A DNA stretch of 64,000 bases from UBA11346 sp038060575 (GTDB taxonomy: Bacteria; Planctomycetota; UBA11346): assembly GCA_964652775.1 (NCBI GenBank), contig CAZZAM010000012.1, positions 27,091-91,090 on the forward strand. Direction: 5' to 3'. Positions 29,317-39,203 of this stretch are shown one piece after another. Under the pieces are notes generated by a model. That model did no database searches. It saw only the letters and a list, made by a program, of their open reading frames with translations, and was not told the origin of the DNA. The first letter of the stretch is position 1. Each line of letters starts with the position of its first letter. The position numbers and the translations under genes were made by a program.

Positions 29317-32300
29317 ATGCGCCTTCGCCGCCTCGAAACCTATGGATTCAAGTCATTCGCTGACCGGATGACCTTCGACTTCGAGGACGGCATTACCGCG
29401 ATCATCGGCCCCAACGGTTGCGGTAAGTCGAACGTTGTCGATGCGATCAAATGGGTGATCGGTGAGCAGTCTGCTAAGGCCCTGCGTGGTTCGGAGATGA
29501 CCGACGTCATCTTCAACGGCTGCGCGACGCGCCGCGGCATGGCGTTTGCCGAAGTGACGCTCCAGCTGGATCAGTTATCGGCCTCGATGCAGATCGACAC
29601 GCCCGAAGTCGCGATCACCCGCCGCCTCACTCGCGATGGCCTGTCGAGCTACTTCATCAACGGCAAGGCGTGCCGACTGAAGGACATTAAAGACCTGCTT
29701 ATGGGTACCGGCATGGGCACTAGCGCCTACGCCGTAATCGAACAGGGCCGCGTCGGCTTCATTTTGGAAGCGAACACCAAAGATCGCCGCTTGGTCCTGG
29801 AAGAAGCCGCCGGCATCTCGCGTTACCGCGCGCGTCGGCGCATTGCTGCGCGTAAATTGGAACGCGTCGAAGTTGATCTCCAGCGCATCGCCGAAGTGCT
29901 GACCGAAGTGCGTCGTCGTGCGCGTCAGGTCCGCCGCCAGGCCGAGGCTGCACTGAAGTGGCGTGATCTGTCGAAGCGCGCCAAGGAGCTGCGCCTGGCT
30001 TTTGCCATGGAAGAACACGGTCGTTTATCGACCGAACTCACGACGCTGAATGGCAAACTCCAACAGATCACCGCCGAAGAAGCAAACGCCAGCGCCGAAG
30101 CGGCAACCCTCGAAGCGAAGGTTGCCGAGGAAGACGCCCGCCTCGCCCCGAGCGAGGAGATCATCCGCCAGCGTGAACGTGAGCGCGCCGACGCACAAAG
30201 CCGTCGCGACGTGACCGCCGCACAGACCGCCGAATGCGATCAGCAGTTGGCCGAACTGGACCGCGTCGAGGCCGAAGATCGCCGCGCACTCGACGAACTC
30301 GCCAAGCGCATCGCCGCCACCGACCGTGCACGACTTGACGCACAGTTAAAACTGGCCGAAGTCGCCGGTTCGTTTGGAACTGACGCAGCCACCGCCTCAC
30401 CGATCAGCGATTCGCGTGCGGAACTCTCGCTGGCGATCGCGCAAGTTGACGGCTTACTCTCAAAAGTTGAAGACCTCAAAGCCAAGCAGATGGAATGCCT
30501 GCGCGAGCTGGCCCGCATCGACGCCGAACGCGGTGGCTTGGCCAATGCGCAGACCGCGATCAACGAACGTCGCCGTCGCCTGAACGAACGCACTGGTGGA
30601 CAGGGCGACCTGTTGCTGCGCATCGCTGCAACCGCCGCCACTGCCAAAACCGCCCTCGAAGAGGCGCAGATTGCCGCCGCCGATGCGCATCTCGCGCTCG
30701 ACGCGGGCATCCGCGCGCGCGAAACCGCCGCTGCCGAGACCACCAGGCTCGACAACGAAATCTCCGAAGTCCGCCACGCCGAAGCTCGCGCCGAAACCAT
30801 GCTGCGCGTGCTGCAAGATCACGAACGCCGCTCAGAAGGCGTTGCCCGTCCGGTGCGCGAAGTGCTGTCGCAGGCCGACGGCATCACCGGCTTGGTTGGC
30901 ATGGTCGCCGACCTCTGCCAAGTTCCGGACGACTGCGTCGTTGCGATCGAAACTGCACTTGGTGGCGCAGCCCAACACATCGTCACCGAATCAGTCGAGG
31001 ATGCCAAACGCGCCGTTGAATGGCTGAAGAGCGGACGCCGCGGCCGTGCCACGTTCTTGCCGTTAGATGACATCCGAGGCGAAGAACGCATTGACGAACG
31101 CTTGCTCCGTGAGTCAGGTGTCGTTGGACTCGCCAGTCGGTTAGTTACCTACGACGAACGCCTGCGTCCGGTCTTTGAATATTTGCTCGGCAATGTGCTG
31201 GTCATCGAAACGCTGGATGATGCGATCGCATTGCGCCGACGCAGTCATCCGCGCTGCCGCATGGTCACGCGTGATGGCGAACACATCAATCCATCTGGCG
31301 CGATCACTGGCGGCCGCAGCGGCCATGCCGAAGGCGGCGGTCTGGTCTCGCGTAAGAGCGAGATCCACAAGCTGACCGAGGAACTCGCCGAGCTTGGCCA
31401 ACGCCGCACCACGCTGGCAACCGCGCGCGAGGCTGCGCGCCAGGATACCGACGCATGCACGCGCCGGGTCGAAGAACAACGCCGCGCTATCCAGGTCCGC
31501 GACCGCGCGGCCAGCGATGCGCGCGCCAACCTCGCTCAGGCTGAACGCGACCGCGTGCACCTGGAAGAAACAACCAGCAGCTTCGGCGCGGAATTGGAAG
31601 AAATCGGCGGCGAACTCGCCAAGTTAGAGACCAACAGCAAGGACCTCGGCGGCCAACGCGACTGGTTCACCGCCTTGGAACGCAAGCTCGACAGCGAACG
31701 CACTGCCTTGCAAATCGAACTCGACGCTGCCGCCAGCCGGCGCAACCGCGTTCAAGAAGAGGTCAATAATCTCCGCGTCGAAGCGGCCGCCGCCCGCGAA
31801 CGCGAAGAAGCAGCGCGCAATCACCTCGTCCATCTCACGCGTCAGCAGCAAGAGCAAGAGGACGACCGTGCCGAACGCGAACGCCGCCTGGCTGGACTCG
31901 ATACCCGCCGCGCCGAACTACTGCGCCGCAAAGCCGAAGCAGGTGCAGGCCGCGAAGCCGCGACCCACGAAGTCGAACATTTGAGCCTCGCCGTGCAGGA
32001 GGCCGTTGCCGAACGCGATCGCCTGCGCCACGGCACCGAGGAACTCCGCAACCAAACCCGTGCCGCCGCCGCGCGCGCGCGCCAACTCGCGTCCGACCTC
32101 GCCGATGTGAAACTCAAGGTCAATGAGATCCAGGTTCGCTTGGAAGGTCTGACCACGCGTATCCGCGAAGATCACCAGTTGGAATTGGCCGAAGCGGCGG
32201 CGAATTGGACGCGGCCTGAAGATTGGGATCGCGACCGCCTCAAGAACGAACTCGACGAGGTCGAAGCCGAACTAACCAAGCTCGGACCAGTCAACCTTGC

Positions 32301-33006
32301 CGCAATCGACGAGCTGCAAGAAGCCGAAGCGCGCGAGACCTTCATCGATAAGAGTCATCGCGACTTGGTCGAAGCCTCTGAAAAACTCCTCAACGTCGTG
32401 GCTCAGATCGACAATCACTCGCGCCAATTGTTCGAAGACACCTACCGCAAGGTGCGCGCGAATTTCCAGGCTCTCTTCCGCCGTTTGTTTGGTGGCGGCT
32501 CAGCCGACATGCGCTTGGAACGCGTCGAGACCGTGACGATCACCGAAGCCGACGGCACCACCCGCGAAGTCGAACGTGAAGTCGATGTGCTGGAAGCCGG
32601 CCTCGAAATCATCGCCAGTCCACCGGGCAAGAATCCCAAGGTGATCAGCCAGTTGTCGGGCGGCGAAAAAGCGCTGACCGCCATCGCGTTGGTCTTTGCC
32701 GTCTATCAGGCGAAGCCGAGTCCGTTCTGTGTGCTCGACGAAGTCGACGCCCCCCTCGACGAAGCTAACGTCGATGTGTGGTGCAACATGGTGCGCGAAT
32801 TCACACAGGGCGGAACCCAGGGCGACGGCAGCCAATTCATCGTCATCACGCACAAGAAACGCACGATGCAACGCGCCGACGCAATCTACGGCATTACTCA
32901 GAATGAACCGGGTGTCTCGACCAAGATCAGCGTGAAGCTGGGCGAGTTGCCGGATACCGGTGAACTGGTGCAAACCGTGCGTGGCGCCGGCCCGTACTCG
33001 GGCTGA
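29317..33006 (+). CDS. smc: Chromosome segregation ATPase SMC
   Basis: The 1,229-residue protein is a canonical SMC. The N-terminal ATPase half begins MRLRRLETYGFKSFADRM with Walker A GPNGCGKSNVVDAIKWVIGE. Long coiled coils (about 170-500 and 680-1000), rich in Glu, Arg and Ala, flank a hinge (about 505-660; ITGLVGMVADLCQV, SGAITGGRSG). The C-terminal half has the signature QLSGGEKALTAIALVFA and Walker B FCVLDEVDAPLDEANV. It acts as a dimer with ScpA/ScpB to compact and segregate the chromosome. The start is ATG 29317; a frame open to 29266 adds residues with no homology. It is followed within 12 bp by an AraC-family gene. Confidence 0.97.
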   Translation: MRLRRLETYGFKSFADRMTFDFEDGITAIIGPNGCGKSNVVDAIKWVIGEQSAKALRGSEMTDVIFNGCATRRGMAFAEVTLQLDQLSASMQIDTPEVAITRRLTRDGLSSYFINGKACRLKDIKDLLMGTGMGTSAYAVIEQGRVGFILEANTKDRRLVLEEAAGISRYRARRRIAARKLERVEVDLQRIAEVLTEVRRRARQVRRQAEAALKWRDLSKRAKELRLAFAMEEHGRLSTELTTLNGKLQQITAEEANASAEAATLEAKVAEEDARLAPSEEIIRQRERERADAQSRRDVTAAQTAECDQQLAELDRVEAEDRRALDELAKRIAATDRARLDAQLKLAEVAGSFGTDAATASPISDSRAELSLAIAQVDGLLSKVEDLKAKQMECLRELARIDAERGGLANAQTAINERRRRLNERTGGQGDLLLRIAATAATAKTALEEAQIAAADAHLALDAGIRARETAAAETTRLDNEISEVRHAEARAETMLRVLQDHERRSEGVARPVREVLSQADGITGLVGMVADLCQVPDDCVVAIETALGGAAQHIVTESVEDAKRAVEWLKSGRRGRATFLPLDDIRGEERIDERLLRESGVVGLASRLVTYDERLRPVFEYLLGNVLVIETLDDAIALRRRSHPRCRMVTRDGEHINPSGAITGGRSGHAEGGGLVSRKSEIHKLTEELAELGQRRTTLATAREAARQDTDACTRRVEEQRRAIQVRDRAASDARANLAQAERDRVHLEETTSSFGAELEEIGGELAKLETNSKDLGGQRDWFTALERKLDSERTALQIELDAAASRRNRVQEEVNNLRVEAAAAREREEAARNHLVHLTRQQQEQEDDRAERERRLAGLDTRRAELLRRKAEAGAGREAATHEVEHLSLAVQEAVAERDRLRHGTEELRNQTRAAAARARQLASDLADVKLKVNEIQVRLEGLTTRIREDHQLELAEAAANWTRPEDWDRDRLKNELDEVEAELTKLGPVNLAAIDELQEAEARETFIDKSHRDLVEASEKLLNVVAQIDNHSRQLFEDTYRKVRANFQALFRRLFGGGSADMRLERVETVTITEADGTTREVEREVDVLEAGLEIIASPPGKNPKVISQLSGGEKALTAIALVFAVYQAKPSPFCVLDEVDAPLDEANVDVWCNMVREFTQGGTQGDGSQFIVITHKKRTMQRADAIYGITQNEPGVSTKISVKLGELPDTGELVQTVRGAGPYSG

Positions 33007-33017
33007 GCAGAACCACC

Positions 33018-33821
33018 GTGGTCGATCGCTGGAGCGCGTTTCGTCCTTCGCCAGCGCCAACCATCGCCATTCCATTCGGCGTTCGTTCGATCGGCCAATA
33101 CCGCCTTGATGCCGGACCGATCGACAACATCCCACCGCGTCGCTTCGTTCAACTGTATTGGTGCACAAGCGGTCGGATCAGATTCATCATTCCGACTGGA
33201 ACCGCGGTTATTGGTGCCGGCGAGATCTTCGTCTATCCAAGTCGTACCGCCCATCGCATGTCCGCTCTGGATCCATCGACCGTTTACTGGTGGCTCACCG
33301 TTGATGGTCCCATGGCCGATCGTGCGGTCGAGGCGTTCGGTCTGCGCCCACCGTGGCCGCGCCGCGCTGGCCCGCCGCCCGAACGACTTTTTCGTCGCAT
33401 TGCCAGTCTCATACCAGATCCAGCCCCAGCCAACGAACGTGCCGCTGCCGTATTGGGTTGGGAATTATTATCCGCTGCTGCCAGCGGTGGTCCTGCCGCG
33501 ACATCAGATGATTCAGTCGAACGCTTGCACCGCAGTCTCGTCGATCGCGCCAGCGATCCATCGTTGTCGGTGACGCAACTCGCTACGGAACTCAAAGCCG
33601 ACCGCAGCGTCCTCACTCGCCGCTTCACCGACGCATTCGGCATGGCACCAAAACCGTTTCTGCAATCACTCCGGCTTGGTCGCGCCATGGCGCTGTTGCA
33701 CACCACGACCACCCCGGTCGCCATCGTCGCCCAGGAATGCGGATTCGCAGATCCGGGGTATTTTGCCCGCGCCTTCCGCAAGTGCACCGGCCAGAGTCCG
33801 GAACAATTCCGTCAGGGCTGA
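33018..33821 (+). CDS. AraC-family transcriptional regulator
   Basis: The 267-residue protein has an N-terminal cupin-like sensor (RFVQLYWCTSGRIRFIIPTGTAVIGAGEIFVYPSR split by a turn). The C-terminal AraC domain (about 175-265) has LSVTQLATELKADRSVLTRRFTDAFGMAPKPFL and the second helix-turn-helix PVAIVAQECGFADPGYFARAFRKCTGQSPEQFR, described here in parts. The start is GTG 33018, 11 bp after smc. Such regulators usually bind sugars or small metabolites. The likely target is the TIM-barrel gene downstream or the 35-38 kb operon. Confidence 0.85.
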   Translation: MVDRWSAFRPSPAPTIAIPFGVRSIGQYRLDAGPIDNIPPRRFVQLYWCTSGRIRFIIPTGTAVIGAGEIFVYPSRTAHRMSALDPSTVYWWLTVDGPMADRAVEAFGLRPPWPRRAGPPPERLFRRIASLIPDPAPANERAAAVLGWELLSAAASGGPAATSDDSVERLHRSLVDRASDPSLSVTQLATELKADRSVLTRRFTDAFGMAPKPFLQSLRLGRAMALLHTTTTPVAIVAQECGFADPGYFARAFRKCTGQSPEQFRQG

Positions 33822-33839
33822 GTCCATCCTACTCATTTC

Positions 33840-34014
33840 AAGGCAACCGCAGAGGCGCAGAGGCCGCAGAGATCGCAGAGGATTGGGATTGGGATTGGGA
33901 TTGGGATTGGGATTGGTGGACGCGGTTGTTCCCACGTGTCGATCACCCGCAGGGTGACAATCGGTATTGGTCTCCTCTGCGACCTCAGCGGCCTCTGCGC
34001 CTCTGCGGTTGCCT
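33840..34014. repeat. Long inverted repeat, AGGCAACCGCAGAGG family, copy 2
   Basis: The left arm 33840-33880 begins AAGGCAACCGCAGAGGCGCA. The right arm (33971-34014) is complementary and ends CTCTGCGGTTGCCTT. The arms match those at 15201-15329. The spacer differs completely and contains a tandem hexamer array. Confidence 0.85.
33881..33916. repeat. Tandem hexamer GATTGG x6
   Basis: Six perfect copies of GATTGG lie directly after the left arm of the inverted repeat. The resulting spaced GGG runs could fold as a G-quadruplex on the plus strand. The array sits in the spacer of the palindrome, outside any gene. Confidence 0.85.
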
Positions 34015-34154
34015 TGGGATATTTCAACTGAGCAACCTTAACCGAGCGACTTGACACCAGTCACAAAAGTCCCGGTCAGACTACAGAAAGCATCTACAAT
34101 CGTCAGCGCCCATGGGCAGAATAGGGAGCAGTCACCCCTATCAGGAATCTTGCC

Positions 34155-34958
34155 ATGCGCCTCGGCACTTGCTCATCCGCCATCACCAACGCAGCCATAC
34201 TCGCTGCATCTGATGTGGATTTTGTCGAAGAAAACGTCCAAACATTCCTCTGTCCTGCCAACTCGGACGAAGCCGCCTGGAACACGCGTCTGAGCGCAGC
34301 GCGCGCCTGCGGCAAGCCGATCCAAGCCGCCAACTGCTTTTTGCCGGCCTCCTTGCCCTGCGTTGGACCCCAGGTTGATCATCACGCCATCCACGCGTGG
34401 GCGGCAACGGCTTTCCGCCGCGCCGAGCAGGCCGGCATCGCGATTATCGTCTTTGGCAGTGGTGGCTCGCGCCGCATCCCGGCCGACTTCGATGCACAGG
34501 AAGCCAAGCGGCAGTTTATCGATCTCCTGCGCAAACTCGCACCGATGGCCGAGGCCCACCACGTCACCCTCGTGATCGAACCGCTGAATGTGAAGGAATG
34601 CAACTTCATCAACTCGCTCGACGAGGGCGCCGCCATCGTGCGCGCGGTCGCCAGCCCCGGTGTCCGCCTGCTCGCCGACACCTTTCACATGATCTGTGAA
34701 CGCGAGAGCCCCGCCGCCATCGTGCGCGCGGGATCATTGCTCGCGCACGTCCACGTTGCTGGCCCGCAACGCGTACCACCGACCATGAACGGACATGACT
34801 TCCGTCCCTACTTCCGCGCGCTCACTGATGCCGGATACAGCGGCATGATCTCGATCGAAGCGTCCTGGAGCGCACTCGCATCGCAGTTGGCTCCAGCAAC
34901 GGTTGAACTGCGTGAACAAGCAGCGACTGCAGCGCTTACTATGACGACGTGTGTGTGA
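34155..34958 (+). CDS. TIM-barrel sugar phosphate isomerase/epimerase-like protein
   Basis: The 267-residue protein has the AP-endonuclease-2/xylose-isomerase-like TIM-barrel pattern. The metal-binding residues expected in this fold are seen in VDFVEENVQTF, VTLVIEPLNVKECNF (Glu after the strand), VRLLADTFHM (Asp and His), LAHVHVAGPQR and MISIEASW. No signal peptide is present. The substrate is probably a sugar or polyol derivative. It is on the plus strand, facing the MttB-like gene. An AraC regulator lies upstream across the palindromic repeat. Confidence 0.82.
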   Translation: MRLGTCSSAITNAAILAASDVDFVEENVQTFLCPANSDEAAWNTRLSAARACGKPIQAANCFLPASLPCVGPQVDHHAIHAWAATAFRRAEQAGIAIIVFGSGGSRRIPADFDAQEAKRQFIDLLRKLAPMAEAHHVTLVIEPLNVKECNFINSLDEGAAIVRAVASPGVRLLADTFHMICERESPAAIVRAGSLLAHVHVAGPQRVPPTMNGHDFRPYFRALTDAGYSGMISIEASWSALASQLAPATVELREQAATAALTMTTCV

Positions 34959-35052
34959 GCATCGGTGCGTCGGGGGGACTCAACCCTAGCAACGCATTCC
35001 AAGGCAACCGTTGGCTGAACCCATGTGCTGTTTAGGATGATGCTTCCCCTGG

Positions 35053-36456
35053 CTATGACGCCGCCACTGCCTTCGCAGCTGCTAGTTCACCGATCAGTTG
35101 CTGTTCGATCTCGCGCAGGGCCTTGGACTGGTCGGGCGTGACGCATGGCGGTACTTCACGCTGGATGAGTTGCTCGGCCTTCTCTTCGGCGCGCTGCGCG
35201 AGATCCTTGCTGCCACCCTTCTCCCAAACCGCGCGTCGGCTGCGAAACAGGAGCGCCGGCGAGAAGAGTTCTTGCTTGTAGTTCTCCAGCGTGTGCTCGC
35301 TGGTGAGAAAATCTTTGGCGATGCCGACCGAACGCACGACGTCGAGCGCCAACGACGCGTCGGTCACCTCAACCCCGCGCAACATGCGCCGCGTATAGCC
35401 CAGGATCTCGTCATCGATCACGACTTGGGCGGCCGAGATAGTCAGCTCGGATTCGAGTTGGCCTGCACCCCAGATCAGGCTGACACCACTTTGCTGATGC
35501 GATAAGTAGCCCAGTGATTTTTCCAACGCGGCCTGTTCATCCATGCACATCGATTCAGTGGACACCCATGAGCAGGACGGGAGTTGATACAATCGGCCCA
35601 TGGCGGCGCTGATGTCGGCCAGTAAGTGGTTCTCTGGCCCGCCGGTCACGGCGATCGCCGTGCGCATGTCGAAAATATGCGCCAAACCCAGATTATAGAT
35701 GCAGGGCCGTCCGGGCTCGAGTACCTGGTTCACCACCAGGCCGGCGAGAATCTCGGCGTTGCCGACCGCGGCCGAGCCAGCCAGGGTCACTGGTCCGGAA
35801 ACGCCTGCCATGGGCTCGCCATTGATACTTGCCGGGATGCCGTGGCCGGCCGTTTGAGCGAATATTTCCAGGGCTAGATTGGTCCACCGCAACGGTCCAT
35901 GGGCGGTGAACCCAATACTGAACCACGTGTCATTGCCCAGGACCGGCTTCATCCGGCACAACGCGCGAGCGCCCTGCGGGGTCGAGCAGAATGCACGAAT
36001 ATGCTTCCGGCAGTTCTCGGCCATAATGCGCAGGCCGATGACATCGCTGGTGCGCGGCGGTGTGTCGCTGAGGGCTAGGCCGAAGACGCCATCGACCCGC
36101 GGCAGCTGCTGCACCAACTTGGCGATATCGACCATGTCCTGGGATGTAGCCAGACGACTGCGACCCTGGCGGAAAACGTTCATCCCGGGTGTTGACCAGA
36201 CCTGCGTCGGCGAGGTCGATGACATGACGACGCCGCCACTGGCGTCATGCGTACCAAGCCTGACCTGACGCGGTGCCAAGGCTAAGCACTCCTCAACCAG
36301 CTGCCTGGGGAAACGGATCTCTTGCGGTTGCGTCCCGCGTACAGCCCCGGCCTTCACCAGACGATCGCAGATGGCGTCGTGCTCGATGCGTACTCCGGGA
36401 TTATCAAGCAGGGCGAGCGAGGCTTCGTGAATCCGATTGGCGTTGTCTGGTGTCAT
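35053..36456 (-). CDS. Trimethylamine methyltransferase (MttB) family protein, non-pyrrolysine
   Basis: The 467-residue protein matches the MttB superfamily by pattern: IHEASLALLDNPGVRIEHD near the N terminus and VWSTPGMNVFRQGRSRLATS. Others are WFSIGFTAHGPLRWTNLALEIF, PVTLAGSAAVGNAEILAGLVVNQ and SMCMDEQAALEKSLGYL. The frame runs without an in-frame amber codon, so it belongs to the non-pyrrolysine branch that includes glycine-betaine methyltransferase MtgB. These enzymes demethylate quaternary amines onto a corrinoid protein. No corrinoid protein or MtrH-like partner is in the window. GAGG lies 7 nt before the ATG. It is the last gene of the PhyH-TIM-MttB minus-strand operon, 85 bp after the TIM gene. 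Confidence 0.83.
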   Translation of the reverse strand: MTPDNANRIHEASLALLDNPGVRIEHDAICDRLVKAGAVRGTQPQEIRFPRQLVEECLALAPRQVRLGTHDASGGVVMSSTSPTQVWSTPGMNVFRQGRSRLATSQDMVDIAKLVQQLPRVDGVFGLALSDTPPRTSDVIGLRIMAENCRKHIRAFCSTPQGARALCRMKPVLGNDTWFSIGFTAHGPLRWTNLALEIFAQTAGHGIPASINGEPMAGVSGPVTLAGSAAVGNAEILAGLVVNQVLEPGRPCIYNLGLAHIFDMRTAIAVTGGPENHLLADISAAMGRLYQLPSCSWVSTESMCMDEQAALEKSLGYLSHQQSGVSLIWGAGQLESELTISAAQVVIDDEILGYTRRMLRGVEVTDASLALDVVRSVGIAKDFLTSEHTLENYKQELFSPALLFRSRRAVWEKGGSKDLAQRAEEKAEQLIQREVPPCVTPDQSKALREIEQQLIGELAAAKAVAAS

Positions 36457-36541
36457 GGGGACCTCATCACGGTGGTGTCTGGTTGATCAGGGTTAACTGC
36501 GGATGTGCTCACGAGCGAATTTTCACATGCACTTTAACAAA

Positions 36542-37447
36542 CTACATGGCTGCCATACGCGCGTTGTTGCGGCGTCGCTGAGCTTCATCCCAACAAGCCG
36601 TAGCGATCTCTAACATCTGCACGGCGTCGCACCAACGGTCGCTGGCTTCCACCCATGCCTGCTCGGCGTTTTGTGCTGTCGGCGCAAAGTTGATCTGCGG
36701 ACTCAGGAGTTCCGGAGCGAAACACAGATAATCGCCCGGCTGCGCGGTGCGCAGGAAGCCAACCATGCAACGCGTCCACATCTCACGAAAATGCGGAATA
36801 GCACCAGCCATACTCGGATGATCGAGCGGCATCTGGATATGACCGCTGTTGCCCAAGCGGCCATGCATGTAGCGCACGCGTTCGAAGATCGGCGCCATAA
36901 ATGTCCACTTTTCCTCAATATTGCCAAACCGCATCAGGAGGCCGGTATACCAATGGCTCAGGTCGGCATTGAAGCGCACGCCAGGATGTCGCTCAATCAT
37001 CTGCACCGTGCGCCACGTGTCCTGCGTGATGCTGGCGCGATGGGTTTCTATGTAGATCGGCAAGTCTTCAGCAGTCGATGCACTGAGTACCGCCCCAACT
37101 AAAGCATCAATCTCTGCATCGGACTCGTGCCCAGATCCGACCAGCAAGGTTGCGCACGTCATACCCTCACGCTTCCATTGCCCAGCAAGTGGAGCTATTT
37201 CCTCAGGACGGAACACACGTGCATCAGCCATGCACCGCAATCCCAATTCACGACACAAAGCTGGGTCACCGCCTTGCACACCACGCATGCCGGCAGCCTT
37301 CAGACCAAGATGAACCTCGCGCGCGCTGCCGCGTGGCGCAGTCGACCACGATGGGAGATCGACAAGCCCAGTCGTGACGAAGGAGTGGCATAGGTACGGA
37401 TCACCCCGAGTTCCGTCGTTGGTATTGCTGACCACGTGCGCGGTCAT
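36542..37447 (-). CDS. TIM-barrel isomerase/epimerase-like protein
   Basis: The 301-residue protein has a TIM-barrel sugar-isomerase pattern. EVHLGLKAAGMRGVQGGD precedes PIYIETHRASITQDTW (Glu and His), VRFNADLSHWYTG (Asp and His) and RYMHGRLGNSGHIQMP. These supply the metal site seen in xylose-isomerase-like enzymes. ATG 37447 overlaps the stop of the PhyH gene by 4 bp (ATGA), and this start is preferred over the longer frame, which would lie inside that gene. Translational coupling to the dioxygenase suggests the two act in one pathway. Confidence 0.8.
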   Translation of the reverse strand: MTAHVVSNTNDGTRGDPYLCHSFVTTGLVDLPSWSTAPRGSAREVHLGLKAAGMRGVQGGDPALCRELGLRCMADARVFRPEEIAPLAGQWKREGMTCATLLVGSGHESDAEIDALVGAVLSASTAEDLPIYIETHRASITQDTWRTVQMIERHPGVRFNADLSHWYTGLLMRFGNIEEKWTFMAPIFERVRYMHGRLGNSGHIQMPLDHPSMAGAIPHFREMWTRCMVGFLRTAQPGDYLCFAPELLSPQINFAPTAQNAEQAWVEASDRWCDAVQMLEIATACWDEAQRRRNNARMAAM

Positions 37448-38211
37448 GACACGCGCCGCTTGAGCGCATGGTCGTACGGCAGTGCCGGCGTCGCGAACAC
37501 CGTTTCGTTCTGGACAAAGTGCAAAGCGCACGCGCGACGCCACTTCGTGGAGCGATTCGCTCCGCTCTGATGAAATACGTTGCCATGGTGGAAGGAAACA
37601 CCGCCTTTCTTCACCGGCGCTGGAGTCATTGGCTGCTGCGCCAACACCTCGGGTGGCAATTGCAAATTGAATGGCTCGCCAGGAGGTGCCGTGTGCTGAT
37701 AAATGGGACCACGATTGGTTCCGTCGCCAAAAAAGAGACACCCATTTTCAACTGTTGCATCATCAAGGGCGATCCACGCCGTCGTGATGTCCTCGGTATT
37801 CTGCGGTCCGAAATAAAAGTTATCCTGATGTGCCGGCTTTGGCCCACCCCCTTCCGGCGGCTTGAAGAACACCTGGCTGAAGTAGACGGTGACACCGCGC
37901 CCGATCAGGGCTTCAACCATGGCGACCAGCATGGGATTGGTTGCCAGCTTCATGGTTTGCGCGCGAAAGGCGTGCGGATTGTCGAGTTTGCGCAGTACCG
38001 ACTTGGCCGTCACCCCACCGTCGAGATACCACGCTCGGCGTTCGGCCGGCAATTCAGCGAGGAACTCCTCGCCCCACCGTTCGATGTCGCGAATCATCGC
38101 GTCCATCTCCTCGTGGGTGAATACATTGGGAATGGTGACATGACCGACTGCGCGATAGGTCGCGAGATCGGCATCGCTCAGAGCAGAATTTGGCTGGACA
38201 GCAACGGACAT
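37444..38211 (-). CDS. Phytanoyl-CoA dioxygenase family protein (Fe(II)/2-oxoglutarate)
   Basis: The 255-residue protein has the PhyH double-stranded beta-helix with the iron ligands in AHQDNFYF (HxD) and HGNVFHQSGANRS (distal His and the 2-oxoglutarate Arg). A start LSDADLATYRAVGHVTIPNV is typical of the family. Bacterial PhyH proteins hydroxylate or demethylate small organic compounds. It is the first gene of the minus-strand operon and is divergent from an AraC regulator only 63 bp away, which probably controls it. Confidence 0.87.
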   Translation of the reverse strand: MSVAVQPNSALSDADLATYRAVGHVTIPNVFTHEEMDAMIRDIERWGEEFLAELPAERRAWYLDGGVTAKSVLRKLDNPHAFRAQTMKLATNPMLVAMVEALIGRGVTVYFSQVFFKPPEGGGPKPAHQDNFYFGPQNTEDITTAWIALDDATVENGCLFFGDGTNRGPIYQHTAPPGEPFNLQLPPEVLAQQPMTPAPVKKGGVSFHHGNVFHQSGANRSTKWRRACALHFVQNETVFATPALPYDHALKRRVS

Positions 38212-38274
38212 GGGTGGAGCTCCTCGGTAGGAAAACGACTCGTCGTATTGTTGTCACCCAACGCAGGGATGAGA

Positions 38275-39078
38275 ATGGACATTCCTGACCGCTGTTTGTA
38301 CTATCTGATCATGACCGCGGAGCTCATTTTTCTACACGGCGCCTGCCTACCGCGATGCACAACCGAGTTCGCCAAGCACTGGGTTGGCTACCATGCCCTG
38401 CAGTTCATGTCCTCGGGATCGGTAACCGTATCGTACGACAAGCGGGCGCATTCCATGAGTGGCGCATGGTGCTGGTCATCGTTCCCCGGTCCATTCATCA
38501 CCATTCGGCGTGGTCAGGGCTGCACGTCGTGGAATCACCGCTATGTCGCGTTCACCGGCAACTTGGTCGGACGTTGGATGGCAGATGGTCTATTCCCAGT
38601 ATGGCCGCAGGATATCCGCGACCGTGCTCGCTTCGAGGCGCAGTTCGATGAACTCTTGGAGCTGATCAAACGCGGCGATCGCTGGGGTCGGCGACGCGGC
38701 ATCAATCTACTCGAACGCATGCTGCTTGAACTCGCAGACGATCGAACCGAGGAGAATTCAGGAGCACCTTGGCTCACCCGCGTACTCGACGCAATAACCA
38801 ATCCAACGCAGAGCTACGACCCTGATCGACTCGCCAAACAACTTGGGATCAGCGCTGTCACACTCCGACGAAGATTTCGCAGCGCGACTGGACAATCCAT
38901 GCACGCTTATGCCGTTAGTGCGCGCATCGCAACTGCACGACGCTTGCTGATTGAAGACGACTCCAGCATCCAAGAAATCGCTGATCGTCTCGGCTACCGC
39001 GATGTCTTTTTCTTTTCTAAACAGTTCCGCAAATATGTCGGCGTACCACCGGCGCTGTTTCGCGCGAGCAAAGTGTGA
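38275..39078 (+). CDS. AraC-family transcriptional regulator
   Basis: The 267-residue protein has a poorly conserved N-terminal sensor with many aromatic residues (GAWCWSSFPGPFITI). A C-terminal AraC domain has YDPDRLAKQLGISAVTLRRRF, SIQEIADRLGYRDVFFFSKQF and KYVGVPPALFR. ATG 38275 has AGGGA just upstream; an ATG at 38269 is also possible. The frame is open far upstream but only as the complement of the PhyH gene. The divergent arrangement with the PhyH operon suggests direct control. Confidence 0.85.
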   Translation: MDIPDRCLYYLIMTAELIFLHGACLPRCTTEFAKHWVGYHALQFMSSGSVTVSYDKRAHSMSGAWCWSSFPGPFITIRRGQGCTSWNHRYVAFTGNLVGRWMADGLFPVWPQDIRDRARFEAQFDELLELIKRGDRWGRRRGINLLERMLLELADDRTEENSGAPWLTRVLDAITNPTQSYDPDRLAKQLGISAVTLRRRFRSATGQSMHAYAVSARIATARRLLIEDDSSIQEIADRLGYRDVFFFSKQFRKYVGVPPALFRASKV

Positions 39079-39203
39079 CCCGAGACGGTGCAGTCCGAAC
39101 TTCAGGACTATGGCCGTTGCCGTCTCCATGCGCTGCAAGGCGTCGTTCCAACGGTCGCACAGGCAATTGTTGACTTGTGCGGCACTGCGAATCGCATGCA
39201 CGC

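Noticed and set aside
33881..33916. The hexamer array as a CRISPR or minisatellite coding repeat
   Set aside because: There are no spacers and no reading frame; it is a simple tandem hexamer within a palindrome.
37468..38274. Upstream extension of the AraC gene to 37468
   Set aside because: The extension is the complement of the PhyH gene; the AraC protein begins at 38275.
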